A DNA stretch of 64,000 bases, from positions 29,831 through 93,830 of the forward strand of contig NZ_LFIO01000935.1 in assembly GCF_001187535.1 (NCBI RefSeq), read 5' to 3'. The translations under genes and the position numbers were made by a program. Shown in pieces: positions 42,349 to 50,419 of the stretch (its first letter is position 1; every line of letters begins with the position of its first letter). This DNA comes from Rhizobium ecuadorense (GTDB lineage Bacteria; Pseudomonadota; Alphaproteobacteria; Rhizobiales; Rhizobiaceae). The notes under the pieces are model-generated. The model was not told where the DNA came from. It saw only the letters and a list, made by a program, of their open reading frames with translations, and made no database searches.

Positions 42349-42360
42349 GCCAACGATAGC
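42349..42360. promoter_or_regulatory. Autoregulatory LacI-type operator
   Basis: GCCAACGATAGC matches the GCTAACGTTAGC consensus at 10 of 12 positions and lies 26 bases upstream of the regulator start codon at 42322. The remaining interval to 42560 is AT-rich and holds no gene. Confidence 0.6.
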
Positions 42361-42595
42361 ATTGATGTCGCAGATGTCAAACCTTCCATACCGTTTAAGT
42401 AGCAATGATTTTATTTTTGCCCGTGCTACTCGGTCGCGATGATGGATTGCCGGATAAAATAGAAATATTTCAGTCCATTAATCCCGGTCCCGGGCTTGCC
42501 GTGCCAACGGCGCAACGGTCGCCGCGGAGCTTGGGTGCCAATTAACGTCGTCAAAGCCGTTGACATGAGGGCTGTGCTGTGGGACGAATGTTTGT

Positions 42596-42607
42596 GCGAA
42601 CGTTAGC
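42596..42607 (+). promoter_or_regulatory. LacI-type operator of the transporter operon
   Basis: GCGAACGTTAGC lies at 42596-42607 and is part of a longer palindrome with TGCG/CGCA ends (42595-42610). TTGACA at 42560-42565 may be the -35 box, but no clear -10 is seen. It precedes the leader peptide at 42631. Confidence 0.75.
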
Positions 42608-42630
42608 GCAAACGGGAGGAGGCATAACGT

Positions 42631-42690
42631 ATGGGTGTTCTGGTATTCCTGGCATCGGTCATCACCTCAGCAGGGCGTGGATCCCGATGA
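42631..42690 (+). CDS. 19-residue leader peptide coupled to livH-like gene
   Basis: A strong ribosome site (GGGAGGAGG) precedes ATG 42631, and the 19-residue frame (VLVFLASVITS within it) ends in TGA overlapping the ATG of the permease gene as ATGA at 42687-42690. The permease start itself has only a weak site. The arrangement suggests translational coupling through a leader peptide. The peptide may have no function of its own. Confidence 0.5.
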   Translation: MGVLVFLASVITSAGRGSR

Positions 42691-43532
42691 CCGCCGCTCT
42701 CTTCTTGCAATCCGCTGTTGGCGGCGTCCTGTTGGGCGGGATCTATGGCCTGCTGGCGATGGGTCTCAGCCTGAGCTGGGGCCTGTTGAGGCTGGTGAAT
42801 CTCAGCCACTTCGCGCTGGCTTTCCTTGGCGCTTACCTGACCTACCAGCTTGGCACCGTTTATGGCGTTCCGGCATTCTTGAGCGCTCTTCTGATTGCAC
42901 CGCTGTTCTTTGCGCTCGGCGTTGCCCTGCACAGCGTGTTCGTGCACTTCAAGGTGAAGGAGTTCGCCTCTCTGCTGGTGACGTTCGGCGTCACGATCCT
43001 GATCGAGTCGCTGATCCAATGGGTCTGGTCGGCCGACTTCCTTCGTTACGAAACACCCTATGCCCAGACCACCATCCGGCTCGGCCCGATCTTCGTGCCC
43101 GTGCTGGACCTTTCGGCCTTTGTCTGCGCCGGCGTGCTTGCTGGGAGCGCCTGGTACGCGTTGAACAGGACCATGCTCGGCAAGGCGCTGCGTGCCGCTG
43201 CCCATGACGCCCCCGTAGCGTCGGCATTCGGAATCAATGCCACGCGTGTGTCATATATTCTGGCCGGCCTTTGCTCGGCGACAGCCGGGATCGCCGGCGT
43301 CTTCATTGCCCTGATCGGAACTTTGGCGCCATCTCAAATCGAGGCCTGGATCGGCGTCGTATTTGCTGTCGCCATCATTGGCGGATTGGGCAGCCCCATC
43401 GGGGCGCTGGGTGCCGGAGTGCTGATTGGCGTGGCCGAGAGCCTTACCATGTCCGTCGTCAATCCCGCCTGGGCGCCGCTCGTGGCATTCAGCGTGCTCA
43501 TCGTCATCCTCCTGCGTAAACCGGTGATTTGA
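42687..43532 (+). CDS. Branched-chain-type ABC transporter permease, LivH-like
   Basis: The 281-residue integral membrane protein has eight or so hydrophobic segments and the LivH-type features GGVLLGGIYGLLAMGLSLSW, VNLSHFALAFLGAY, and LRAAAHDAPVASAFGI (EAA-like loop), plus GGLGSPIGALGAGVLIG. It forms the channel with the LivM part downstream. ATG 42687 is the first in-frame ATG after the operator; a longer frame would translate through it. It heads the transport operon. Confidence 0.9.
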   Translation: MTAALFLQSAVGGVLLGGIYGLLAMGLSLSWGLLRLVNLSHFALAFLGAYLTYQLGTVYGVPAFLSALLIAPLFFALGVALHSVFVHFKVKEFASLLVTFGVTILIESLIQWVWSADFLRYETPYAQTTIRLGPIFVPVLDLSAFVCAGVLAGSAWYALNRTMLGKALRAAAHDAPVASAFGINATRVSYILAGLCSATAGIAGVFIALIGTLAPSQIEAWIGVVFAVAIIGGLGSPIGALGAGVLIGVAESLTMSVVNPAWAPLVAFSVLIVILLRKPVI

Positions 43533-43534
43533 CC

Positions 43535-45277
43535 ATGAAAAAGCTTCTCATCACAGCACCGATCGTGGCGATTTTGGCCTCGCTGCCTTATCTGGGAATG
43601 GCGGATTACTACCTTTCCTACCTGTACATCATCTTCTTCTGGGTCGTGCTGGCAACGAGCTGGGGCATCCTCAGCGGTTACACGGGCTACTGGAGCTTTG
43701 GTCACGCCGCATTCTTCGGGATTGGTGTCTATACGACGGCCACGTTGACGACGCAGTTGTCCTGGCCTTTCGTCGCCACGATTCCTGCCGCGGCCCTGCT
43801 GGCGGCCGCGGTCGCCGTTCTGATTGGCTTGGTTGTCTTTCGCTCAGGCGCTCTGCGCGGTGAGTTTTTCGCGCTGCTGACGCTGTCGGTGACGTTTGTC
43901 ATCGCGGCCATTGTGTCGAACACCTCTCTGGACTCCGGCACAGGCGTCTTCCTCTCGGGGATCGAAATCCCGATGATCGGCGCGACGGCGTCCGGTTCCC
44001 TTTACATGTTCGGGCTTATCGCGGCTCTTGCGGCGCTGGCCACCTCATACTTCATCTTTCACAGCAAATTCGGTCTGGGCTTGCTGGCAATCCACGACGA
44101 TGAAGACGTCGCAGAGGTGAAGGGCGTTCCGACGTTCCGCTATAAGCTGATCTCGTTTGCCGTCTCGTCGGCGCTTGCCGGTGCAATGGGTGCGATCCAC
44201 GCCGTATATGTCGGATACGTCACGGTTGGTGAGACATTTGCTGTGACCGTGCCCCTCTATGTCGTGCTCATGAGCATTCTTGGCGGTACGCGCCATTGGG
44301 CCGGGCCTGCGATCGGCGCGGTCATGATCACCGTGCTGCAGAGCGCTATCGTCAGCGGCGCTCATGCGGAATTCGGCCGTGCGGGCGTGGCCCTTGCGCT
44401 GATCGTCGTCATTCTGGTGCTGCCGTCAGGCATCGTTCCCAGCCTTATTCGCAGGTACGCCGGCAAACGCAGCGGAATTGGCGCAGCTAAGGCGGCTGCC
44501 CAGGCCGTTACTGAGCTCGCCCCATCAACCGCGGCAGGTTCGGATCCGGTGCTGCTCAAATGCGAGGATGTCACCAAGTCCTTTGGCGGTATCCGCGCCT
44601 TGACCGGCGTGAGCCTGGACGTCTGGCGCGGCGAAATCCTGGCCCTGGTTGGGCCGAATGGCTCCGGCAAATCCACACTGATCAACATGATCAGCGGCCA
44701 CTACGCCATGACCTCAGGTACGATCACTCTCGAGGGCGAGGAGATCTCCGGTCGATCACCGCACTGGATCGCGCAGCAGGGCGTGGCGCGGACCTACCAG
44801 ATCCCGCGTTTGTTCGACAATCTGACCGTCCTCGAAAACGTTGAGCTCTGCGCGAAATTCGGCGGTGCGGATGGCATGGGCCCGGCTGCGACCGACGCAG
44901 TCGCCAGGGAGGCGCTCGCCTTCACCGGCCTGGCCGACAAGGCCAGCGTTCTGCCCGACGCACTGAACCTGCATGACCGGAAGTTTGTCGAATTCGCCAG
45001 GGCGCTGGCTGCAAAACCGCGGCTGCTCCTGCTCGACGAGGTGCTTTGCGGCTTGAATCCGGCCGAGGTCGACCACGCGGTCGAAATGATCAAGCGGATC
45101 AAGGCCGGCGGTACGACGATCATCTTCGTCGAACATCTCATGAGGGCGGTTGTCGCGCTGGCGGACCGTGTCGCGGTGCTGGATCAGGGCAAAGTTCTGG
45201 CGCTTGGACAACCAAGCGAAACGATGCGGGATCCGGCAGTGGTCCGCGTATATCTGGGAGGCAGTCATGCTGCTTGA
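43535..45277 (+). CDS. LivM-LivG fusion: ABC permease plus ATPase
   Basis: The 580-residue protein fuses two transporter parts. Residues 1 to about 310 form a LivM-type permease (WGILSGYTGYWSFGHAAFFG; LAIHDDEDVAEVKGVPTFRY). After a linker of about 30 residues comes a LivG-type ATPase with Walker A LVGPNGSGKSTLINM, a signature region LNLHDRKFVEFARALA lacking LSGGQ (usual for LivG), and Walker B LLLLDEVLCGLNP. It begins three bases after livH and overlaps livF by 11 bases. Such fusions are known in this family. Confidence 0.9.
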   Translation: MKKLLITAPIVAILASLPYLGMADYYLSYLYIIFFWVVLATSWGILSGYTGYWSFGHAAFFGIGVYTTATLTTQLSWPFVATIPAAALLAAAVAVLIGLVVFRSGALRGEFFALLTLSVTFVIAAIVSNTSLDSGTGVFLSGIEIPMIGATASGSLYMFGLIAALAALATSYFIFHSKFGLGLLAIHDDEDVAEVKGVPTFRYKLISFAVSSALAGAMGAIHAVYVGYVTVGETFAVTVPLYVVLMSILGGTRHWAGPAIGAVMITVLQSAIVSGAHAEFGRAGVALALIVVILVLPSGIVPSLIRRYAGKRSGIGAAKAAAQAVTELAPSTAAGSDPVLLKCEDVTKSFGGIRALTGVSLDVWRGEILALVGPNGSGKSTLINMISGHYAMTSGTITLEGEEISGRSPHWIAQQGVARTYQIPRLFDNLTVLENVELCAKFGGADGMGPAATDAVAREALAFTGLADKASVLPDALNLHDRKFVEFARALAAKPRLLLLDEVLCGLNPAEVDHAVEMIKRIKAGGTTIIFVEHLMRAVVALADRVAVLDQGKVLALGQPSETMRDPAVVRVYLGGSHAA

Positions 45278-45974
45278 GGTCGATAGGATCGAGGTCGGCT
45301 ACGGAGATGCGATCGCTCTGTGGGACCTGTCCATCAGTGTAAGGCCAGGCGAGATCGTTTCGGTCGTCGGCCCGAACGGCGCAGGCAAGAGCACGCTGGT
45401 AAACGCCATCGCCGGCATTCTTCGGCCGCACAAAGGAAAGATCGTTATCGAGGGTAACGACGTTTCCAAAGTGCCGAGCCACCGGGTCTGCGACTACGGC
45501 ATAGCGGTGGTCCCGGAAGGGCGCCGTCTCTTCACCGCAATGACGGTCCTCGATAACCTGCTGCTCGGTGCCTACCGCTCGCTCGCTCGTGCGGAGCGCG
45601 ACGCCACGCTCGCTGAGGTGTTTCAGCTTTTCCCTGTTTTGAAAGAGCGCCAGGCTTCATTGGCGGGCTCCTTGTCGGGCGGGCAGCAGCAGATGGTTGC
45701 GATCGGCCGTGGCCTGATGGCCAAGCCGCGCGTGCTGCTCATGGACGAGCCGTCGCTCGGGCTGTCGCCGTTGATCGTCGGGGAAATGTTCAAAATCATC
45801 CAGATGATCAACGAGCGAGGCGTAGCCGTTCTGCTCGTCGAGCAGAACGTCAACAAGGCGCTGGAAATCGCCCATCAGGCCTACGTGATCGAGCAGGGCC
45901 GCGTGACGGCCTCCGGAACGCCTGAGGTTCTCATCAACGATCCAAGCATCAGGGAGGCCTATCTTGGCATCTGA
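45267..45974 (+). CDS. Branched-chain-type ABC transporter ATPase, LivF-like
   Basis: The 235-residue ATPase has Walker A VGPNGAGKSTLVNAI, Q-loop region GIAVVPEGRRLFTAM, signature SLSGGQQQMVAIGRGLM, Walker B RVLLMDEPSLGLSP and the H-loop replaced by VLLVEQNV, as is normal for LivF. It pairs with the LivG domain. It overlaps livMG upstream and the cupin gene downstream. Confidence 0.92.
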   Translation: MLLEVDRIEVGYGDAIALWDLSISVRPGEIVSVVGPNGAGKSTLVNAIAGILRPHKGKIVIEGNDVSKVPSHRVCDYGIAVVPEGRRLFTAMTVLDNLLLGAYRSLARAERDATLAEVFQLFPVLKERQASLAGSLSGGQQQMVAIGRGLMAKPRVLLMDEPSLGLSPLIVGEMFKIIQMINERGVAVLLVEQNVNKALEIAHQAYVIEQGRVTASGTPEVLINDPSIREAYLGI

Positions 45975-46542
45975 AACGTCGAGCGGGAGAGTTCCCGTGC
46001 ATATCAGGCGCGTTGTGACCGAGCACGGCAATAAGGGTGCTGCCAGCTTCGCTGAGGACGGTGCCGTGCCGCGCACGGACATATTCAGGACGGTGCCCGG
46101 ATTGGTGTCGCGGATGATCTGGTCGACGTCGGCTTCGACGGCCGTGCCGTTCAACGGAACCGATCCCACTTCGCAGGTGACAAGCTTCGTCCCGGAGCCC
46201 GGCGAAACGCGGTTTCTAGTGCTAACGTTCCCACCGGATGCCGTTTTTATGTCGCCGGACTTTGACGGTCCGGCAGCTATGGCGGAGAATCTGGCGGTCA
46301 GTCCCGGTTTGGCCGAACGCTTCGAACCGGATGGCAAACATCAAACGCCCACCGTCGATTATGGAATCGTTCTCGACGGCGAGATCTGGATGGAACTCGA
46401 CGATGGCAACGAGACCCGCTTGGGCCAGTTCGACGCCTTCGTACAGAATGGAACGTGCCATGCCTGGCGAAACAAAAGCGACGGACCGGCAACCATCGCC
46501 GTGGTGCTGGTTGGCGCACGGACCGCCGATACGACGGATTAA
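45964..46542 (+). CDS. Cupin-domain protein
   Basis: The 192-residue protein has a C-terminal cupin barrel: VDYGIVLDGEIWMELDDGNE (motif 1) and FDAFVQNGTCHAWRNKSDGP (motif 2 with His). Motif 1 lacks the usual HxH, so metal binding may be reduced; an HQT precedes it. Related proteins occur with ring-cleavage and sugar-acid pathways. It starts at TTG 45964 behind GGGAGGCCTATC, overlapping livF by 11 bases. Confidence 0.75.
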   Translation: MASETSSGRVPVHIRRVVTEHGNKGAASFAEDGAVPRTDIFRTVPGLVSRMIWSTSASTAVPFNGTDPTSQVTSFVPEPGETRFLVLTFPPDAVFMSPDFDGPAAMAENLAVSPGLAERFEPDGKHQTPTVDYGIVLDGEIWMELDDGNETRLGQFDAFVQNGTCHAWRNKSDGPATIAVVLVGARTADTTD

Positions 46543-46605
46543 GAGGACGGCCTCCGAGGCCTCGATGAGCCAAAATTTCAATCTGACCATGTGGACCAAC
46601 TGAAC

Positions 46606-47922
46606 ATGACCAACACCGAAATCCGAAAAGTGCAGGGCCGCCGCGTCTGGGATTCTCGTGGCAGGCCCACCGTCGAGGTAGAAATCGAGCTGGCCTCCGG
46701 TGCCATCGGCCGGGCCATCGCACCCGCCGGCGCATCGACCGGCACCGGCGAAGCTCTCGACCTTCGTGACGGCGGCAGCGCCTTTGCCGGCCTGGGCATC
46801 AACAAGGCCCTGACTGCCGTCAACGGCGAGATCGCCAAGCTGCTGGTTGGCCGGGATGCCAGGGATCAAGCCGAGCTGGACCACGCCATCATCGAGCTTG
46901 ACGGCACTAAGAACCGGAGCAGGCTGGGTGGAAATGCATCGGTGGCAACATCGATGGCGCTGCTTCACGCCGCAGCGGCGGCGGCCGATCAACCGATCTG
47001 GCGATATCTTGCAGGCTCCGACAAGGGAATTACCATGCCGCTGCCGGAAATCCAGATTTTCGGCGGTGGAGCACACGCGGCGCGCCGGGTCGACGTCCAG
47101 GATTTCATGATCATGTGCCCCGCCGCCTCGACATTCTCGGAGGCTTTGGAGTGGACCGCAGAAGTCTACCGCGCTGCGGGTGAGATTATGAAACGTGCCG
47201 GCAAGCTCCAGGGCGTGGCGGACGAGGGAGGTTACTGGCCAGCCTTCACCAGCAACGAAGAGGCTCTCGATGCCCTGGTGCGCTCGATCGAGGCCGCGGG
47301 GCTGAAGCCAGGCGCCGAGGTTGCGATATCCCTTGACATTGCGGCTTCCGAATTCGGCCGTAAGGGCAAGTATTCGCTGGCGCTGGAAGATCGGCAGCTC
47401 GATACGGCCAAGATGATCGACATGCTTGGCGGCTGGTTGAAGGCCTACCCGATCGTCTCGATCGAGGATCCGCTCGCCGAGGACGATCCTGATGGTTTCA
47501 AGGAATTTACCGCCCGTTACGGCTCCAGCTGCCAGATCATCGGCGACGACTTCTTCGTCACGAATGCGGCGCGGGTGACCGGAGCGATCAAGGATAAAAG
47601 CGCCAATGCGGTTCTGATCAAACCGAACCAGGCGGGCACGATCACAGAGACGTTCGACGCGCTCTCGGTTGCCAAAAAGGCGGGTTTTCGGACAATCGTT
47701 TCGGCGAGATCCGGTGAGACGGAAGATGTGACGATCGCCCATCTGTCGGTCGGCTGGGATGCCAGGCAGCTCAAGGTCGGATCGTTCTCCCGCTCCGAAC
47801 GGATGGCCAAGTGGAACGAGGTTCTCCGGATCGAGGAGGCGCTTGGAAAAGAGGCTTCATTCGCCGGCTGGTCGGCGCTGGACTTGGCTGAAAAGCCGGC
47901 CGCGGTTGCCGCGGTAGGTTAG
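46606..47922 (+). CDS. Enolase paralogue with altered active-site residues
   Basis: The 438-residue protein aligns along its length with enolase. It keeps catalytic Glu (VADEGGYWP), magnesium ligands (SLDIAASEF, SIEDPLAE, IGDDFFVTN) and the lysines (VLIKPNQAGT, QLKVGSFSRS). Two key positions differ: the Ser of the PSGASTG loop is Ala (APAGASTG), and the His of SHRSGETED is Ala (SARSGETED). A shifted substrate is therefore likely. It ends the transporter operon, after the cupin gene. A GTG at 46591 is an alternative start. Confidence 0.8.
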   Translation: MTNTEIRKVQGRRVWDSRGRPTVEVEIELASGAIGRAIAPAGASTGTGEALDLRDGGSAFAGLGINKALTAVNGEIAKLLVGRDARDQAELDHAIIELDGTKNRSRLGGNASVATSMALLHAAAAAADQPIWRYLAGSDKGITMPLPEIQIFGGGAHAARRVDVQDFMIMCPAASTFSEALEWTAEVYRAAGEIMKRAGKLQGVADEGGYWPAFTSNEEALDALVRSIEAAGLKPGAEVAISLDIAASEFGRKGKYSLALEDRQLDTAKMIDMLGGWLKAYPIVSIEDPLAEDDPDGFKEFTARYGSSCQIIGDDFFVTNAARVTGAIKDKSANAVLIKPNQAGTITETFDALSVAKKAGFRTIVSARSGETEDVTIAHLSVGWDARQLKVGSFSRSERMAKWNEVLRIEEALGKEASFAGWSALDLAEKPAAVAAVG

Positions 47923-47964
47923 GATTTGGATGGGCCGGTTGCGGGTCTCGCTCAAAAACGGACG

Positions 47965-48001
47965 TTGACAAAACAATCGGCCATTTTATGCTAACGTTAG
48001 C
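47965..48001 (+). promoter_or_regulatory. LacI-type operator and promoter of the dioxygenase operon
   Basis: TTGACA (47965-47970) and TATGCT (47987-47992) are 16 bases apart, and the perfect palindrome GCTAACGTTAGC (47990-48001) overlaps the -10 box. The dioxygenase begins 18 bases later. This is the clearest promoter-operator pair of the regulon. Confidence 0.85.
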
Positions 48002-48019
48002 AACGCAGATGAGGACAAC

Positions 48020-49021
48020 ATGCTTCCGGCTGTTAATTTGAAACCTCCCTTCAACATCACGCGCTTCAGCCACGTCGTGCTTGAAGTCAACGATGTGGAG
48101 CTTAGCCGCGATTTCTACGTGAATGTCGGCGGCCTGGTTGAAACGGAATTCGCGGATGGTGTTTCATATCTCCGCGGATTGTCCGAAGCCTGCCATCACA
48201 GCCTCGTCCTGGCGCCTGCCGGCGGGCGGCCGACATGCAGGCGGATCGGGTATCGGGTATTTCTGGAGGAGGACCTCGACAAGGCCAAGGTCTTCTTTGA
48301 CGAGAAAGGGCTGCCGGCGGAATGGGTCGAAGTTCGAAATCAGGGACGCACGTTGCTGGTCAGCGATCCGTCGGGCGCTCGCATCGAGCTTTGCTCCAGC
48401 ATGAGCGTCCATCCCCGCAAGTTTCTCGAGGTGCATGAACATCGTGGCGCCAAGGCCCAGGGCCTGGACCATTGCCAGGTCATGGTTGCCGATCCGCTCG
48501 GTCTAAGCGCGTTCTACGGCGAACTCGGTTTCCGGACGTCCGAATATATCGCGGCGGGAGACAATCTCATCGCGAACTTCATGTATCGCAAAGGTGTCTG
48601 CCTCGATCTGGCATTGGTGCCCGGCATCGGCCCGCAGTTGCATCATTTTGCCTACACGGTTGGGGAAAGCAGCGATATCTTCGCGGTGTGCGACTTTGCC
48701 AGCCGTTATGGATATGGAGACAGTGTCGAGCGCGGCCCCGGGCGCCATGGACCATCGGGAGTCCTGTTCGTCTATCTGCGCGATCCGGATGGACATCGGG
48801 TGGAGTTCTTCAACAGCCACTACACCACGATTGACGCGGAATTGGAGCCCATTCGTTGGGACGCGGCATCCCTGAGCACCAATGTGCATTGGGGGATGCC
48901 GGCGGTGTCGAAGTGGTTCTTCGAGGCCAGCGAATTTACCGGAGTACCGCTGAAGCACCCCGACAAAATGCCGAACCCTATGACGCTGGAACGCTACGCA
49001 GAAGAGCTGGCGAAGAGCTGA
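48020..49021 (+). CDS. Type I extradiol dioxygenase-like protein (two VOC modules)
   Basis: The 333-residue protein has two vicinal-oxygen-chelate modules. The C-terminal one holds the full iron site of extradiol dioxygenases: His in GLDHCQVMV, His in LHHFAYTVG, and Glu in DPDGHRVEFF, followed by a Tyr in SHYTTID. It would cleave a catechol-type ring next to the hydroxyls. It leads an operon with the binding protein, an MDR dehydrogenase and an FMN reductase. The exact catechol is not evident. Confidence 0.85.
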   Translation: MLPAVNLKPPFNITRFSHVVLEVNDVELSRDFYVNVGGLVETEFADGVSYLRGLSEACHHSLVLAPAGGRPTCRRIGYRVFLEEDLDKAKVFFDEKGLPAEWVEVRNQGRTLLVSDPSGARIELCSSMSVHPRKFLEVHEHRGAKAQGLDHCQVMVADPLGLSAFYGELGFRTSEYIAAGDNLIANFMYRKGVCLDLALVPGIGPQLHHFAYTVGESSDIFAVCDFASRYGYGDSVERGPGRHGPSGVLFVYLRDPDGHRVEFFNSHYTTIDAELEPIRWDAASLSTNVHWGMPAVSKWFFEASEFTGVPLKHPDKMPNPMTLERYAEELAKS

Positions 49022-49111
49022 GACCTGCTGCGGTATCGCGGATGGCAGGAGACTGACGTGCTGCGACAGCCGTGAGCGCGATGACATGCTGGAAGCACTT
49101 GGGAGGATGAG

Positions 49112-50326
49112 ATGAGTGCGAACTCCATTATATTGAACAGACGTGCATTTCTCGGATCTGCCGCCGCCGTGGCAGCTTTCGGCTCGATGCCGAGGGCTTT
49201 CGCGCAAGCAGGGCCGATCCGAGTCGGAGGAACGCTGCCGTTGACAGGACCGCTTGCGGGCGTCGGCGCCATCCATAAGCTCGCGGCAGAACTGTTCGTC
49301 GAACAGATCAACGCCAAAGGCGGTATTCTCGGACGAAAGGTGGAGTTCGTCCTTCTCGACGACCAATCGCTTCCCGCCAATGCTCGAACGCTCTATGAGC
49401 GCCTGGTGACGGCCGATAAGGTCGACCTGCTGATGGGGCCGTATGGCACATCCTCGATTATCGCAGCCATGGGCGTCGCCGCCCGTTTCAAGAAGATGCT
49501 TGTTCAAAGCAGCCTCGGGGACCCGAGTCTCGCACCCTATCCGCTGCAGTTCCCGTCTCTTCCGATCGGGGCCGAGCCGCAGTTGACCGACACTGAGATC
49601 GTTCTCGATGCCTATGCCAGCCTGCCGACTCCTCCGAAGACGATCGCGTTCATCACCAGCAAATTCCCGTCGGCTCTGACGATCGCCAAGGGCGGCCAAC
49701 AGGTCGCCGAGAAGCGTGGCATCAAGAACGTGCTGGAGCTTGAATACGAGTTCGGTACCAAGGACTTCGGCGCCATCGCCAACCGCATCAAGGCGGCAGA
49801 TCCGGATCTGTTGTGGTCCGGTGCGATCGGCATGGAGGCCGTGCAGCTTCTCGATGCCATGAGCCGGATCGAATACCAGCCACGGAATCAATTCTACCTG
49901 TTCCCGGCGCCCGGCCCGACCGCAGCGCACCCCAAAGCCAACGGCTTGACCTCGCTGACCTGGTTCGAAGAGCACGAGCCGTTCCTCAAAAATCACGGCG
50001 CTCAGGAATTCGCAACAGCTTATGACAGCAAGGCGGCGGCGGCGGGCTTCCCGTATCCGCACGCCGAGTATCAGGCCGCTGTCGAATATGCCGCGTGGCA
50101 AATCCTTGCAGCGGCGGCAGAAGGGGCAGGGACGTTGGACGATGCCGCGATGGCTGCGTGGTTGCGCGCAAACACCGTCGAGACGGTCGTCGGTCCAAGG
50201 ACTTTCGACGGCAAGTTTAATGCCGGCAAGCCTTCGACGAAGCTCAAGCAAGTTCAAGGGAAGGATTGGGTGACTGTCTGGCCTGCGGATTTCCGACCGG
50301 CTGGGAAGGAGTTTCTGGCCCTCTGA
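49112..50326 (+). CDS. ABC transporter substrate-binding protein, Leu/Ile/Val type, Tat-exported
   Basis: The 404-residue protein has a twin-arginine signal NRRAFLGSAAAVAAFGSM, with cleavage expected after AFAQA. The mature Peripla_BP_6-type domain contains RVGGTLPLTGPLAGVGA, QINAKGGILGRKVEFVLLDD and GPYGTSSIIAAM. It would capture the substrate for the LivH-LivMG-LivF transporter encoded upstream. Family members of this kind often bind aromatic acids. GGGAGG lies ahead of the start. Confidence 0.9.
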   Translation: MSANSIILNRRAFLGSAAAVAAFGSMPRAFAQAGPIRVGGTLPLTGPLAGVGAIHKLAAELFVEQINAKGGILGRKVEFVLLDDQSLPANARTLYERLVTADKVDLLMGPYGTSSIIAAMGVAARFKKMLVQSSLGDPSLAPYPLQFPSLPIGAEPQLTDTEIVLDAYASLPTPPKTIAFITSKFPSALTIAKGGQQVAEKRGIKNVLELEYEFGTKDFGAIANRIKAADPDLLWSGAIGMEAVQLLDAMSRIEYQPRNQFYLFPAPGPTAAHPKANGLTSLTWFEEHEPFLKNHGAQEFATAYDSKAAAAGFPYPHAEYQAAVEYAAWQILAAAAEGAGTLDDAAMAAWLRANTVETVVGPRTFDGKFNAGKPSTKLKQVQGKDWVTVWPADFRPAGKEFLAL

Positions 50327-50419
50327 CGAAAGCCGCACGGCACTGCCGCGCACCTGTCTGAAACTGAAAAAATGCATTCGGTCGGGCAAGGTCCGACCGA
50401 TGTCCCTATGGAGGAGTTA

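Noticed and set aside
46221..46229. GCTAACGTT half operator inside the cupin gene
   Set aside because: Only one arm matches and it lies in mid-coding sequence; probably chance.
46222..47742. Minus-strand 506-codon frame
   Set aside because: Shadow of the enolase paralogue and cupin gene.
48503..50389. Minus-strand 628-codon frame
   Set aside because: Shadow of the dioxygenase and binding-protein genes; no signature and no start context.
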